From Desulfurococcales archaeon (GTDB taxonomy: Archaea; Thermoproteota; Thermoprotei_A; Sulfolobales; NBVN01): a DNA stretch of 13,545 bases. Every line of letters begins with the position of its first letter. Position 1 is the first letter of the stretch. A program made the translations under genes and the position numbers. This document shows, piece by piece, positions 13,254 to 13,545 of this stretch. Where the stretch lies: positions 1 to 13,545 of the forward strand of contig JALWQN010000117.1 of NCBI GenBank assembly GCA_027083115.1, in the 5' to 3' direction. The notes beneath the pieces are model-generated. The model did no database searches, was not told the origin of the DNA, and worked only from the letters and a program-made list of their open reading frames with translations.

Positions 13254-13545
13254 AAGCACCTAGCCTATACTTCTCTACTTCCTTCTTCAATTCGGTGAGC
13301 TGGGTTCTTAAGCTACTCTCCATTTTTTCAAGGCTCTTAAGCCTAATCTCCAGCTCCTCTTTTCTATCCTGCAATTCTTTAACTGCTGAATCCTTAGTGA
13401 CCTTAACCATCACGAAACCCGTATTCTTGTAAACTGGTGTTTCCTCCGTAACCGAGTTTAAGGTAGTTAATGCCCTATCAATATCTTTAAGCTCAGACAT
13501 TACGTTCGACTTTTCGGTACGTACTGCCGCTAGCTGAGCTTCTAT
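13228..13545 (-). CDS. pfdB: prefoldin beta subunit (5' end outside window)
   Basis: Subunit of the hexameric jellyfish-shaped chaperone that captures unfolded proteins and hands them to the thermosome in the cytosol. The open frame runs without a stop to the right edge, so ATG 13498-13500 (90 residues) is internal: 15 more codons before it (ending in QLAAVRTEKSNV) continue the first coiled coil. Visible parts are the N-terminal helix up to about LTTLNSV, the beta-hairpin core TPVYKNTGFVMVKVTKD, typical of beta-type prefoldins, and the second coiled coil with heptad Leu/Met spacing (LQDRKEELEIRLKSLEKMES), then a short GYGP-like tail. Family members are about 115-125 residues, so only some 10-20 are missing. 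It heads the part of the operon seen here; in other archaea ribosomal protein L37Ae, RpoP and KEOPS genes often precede it. Confidence 0.92.
   Translation of the reverse strand: MEAQLAAVRTEKSNVMSELKDIDRALTTLNSVTEETPVYKNTGFVMVKVTKDSAVKELQDRKEELEIRLKSLEKMESSLRTQLTELKKEVEKYRLGAYGPAPQGS

Overview
The window looks like chromosomal core-genome DNA from a thermophilic archaeon of the Thermoproteota (Crenarchaeota). The pointers are a 738-residue archaeal EF-2 with the diphthamide histidine, an archaeal prefoldin beta subunit, and a short stand-alone XPF nuclease without the helicase half that euryarchaeal Hef proteins carry. Further pointers are a RecJ/Cdc45-like protein with a decayed active site, GGTG(A/G)-type Shine-Dalgarno sequences, TATA boxes about 26 bp before inferred transcription starts, and many TTG and GTG starts. 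No plasmid, phage, transposon or CRISPR sequence was seen, and no gap between genes exceeds 300 bases.

Left part (1-3276): the 5' third of pyruvate phosphate dikinase (minus, cut by the window edge). Next comes a minus-strand pair of a nitrilase-family amidohydrolase followed by a GT-C membrane glycosyltransferase. The catalytic Asp-Glu motif and first membrane helix of the glycosyltransferase lie upstream of its only usable in-frame start, so its 5' end needs a -1 frameshift, an unusual start or a sequence correction. The 237-bp gap before ahcY holds a candidate C/D box guide RNA on the minus strand.

Middle (3277-8825): adenosylhomocysteinase (plus); an unlisted 41-residue protein with two CX3CX3C motifs on the minus strand, overlapping the ahcY end by 4 nt; a DUF2283 protein and an ATP:cob(I)alamin adenosyltransferase (plus); a convergent membrane pyrophosphatase of the K+-independent proton-pumping type (minus); and a degenerate DHH/RecJ-like protein that is a candidate Cdc45 equivalent (plus).

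Right part (8885-13545): EF-2 (minus) with a perfect inverted repeat over its likely transcription start, then a compact minus-strand operon read from the right edge: prefoldin beta (5' end outside), a DUF3194-type protein, a DHH/DHHA1 phosphoesterase and XPF nuclease, each overlapping the next. The window therefore mixes PPi and methyl-cycle metabolism (PPDK, pyrophosphatase, SAH hydrolase), replication and repair (Cdc45-like, DHH, XPF) and protein synthesis and folding (EF-2, prefoldin). The most unusual items are the twin-CX3CX3C microprotein, the guide-RNA candidate, the glycosyltransferase 5' end with its extra loop domain, and the decayed RecJ-like protein.
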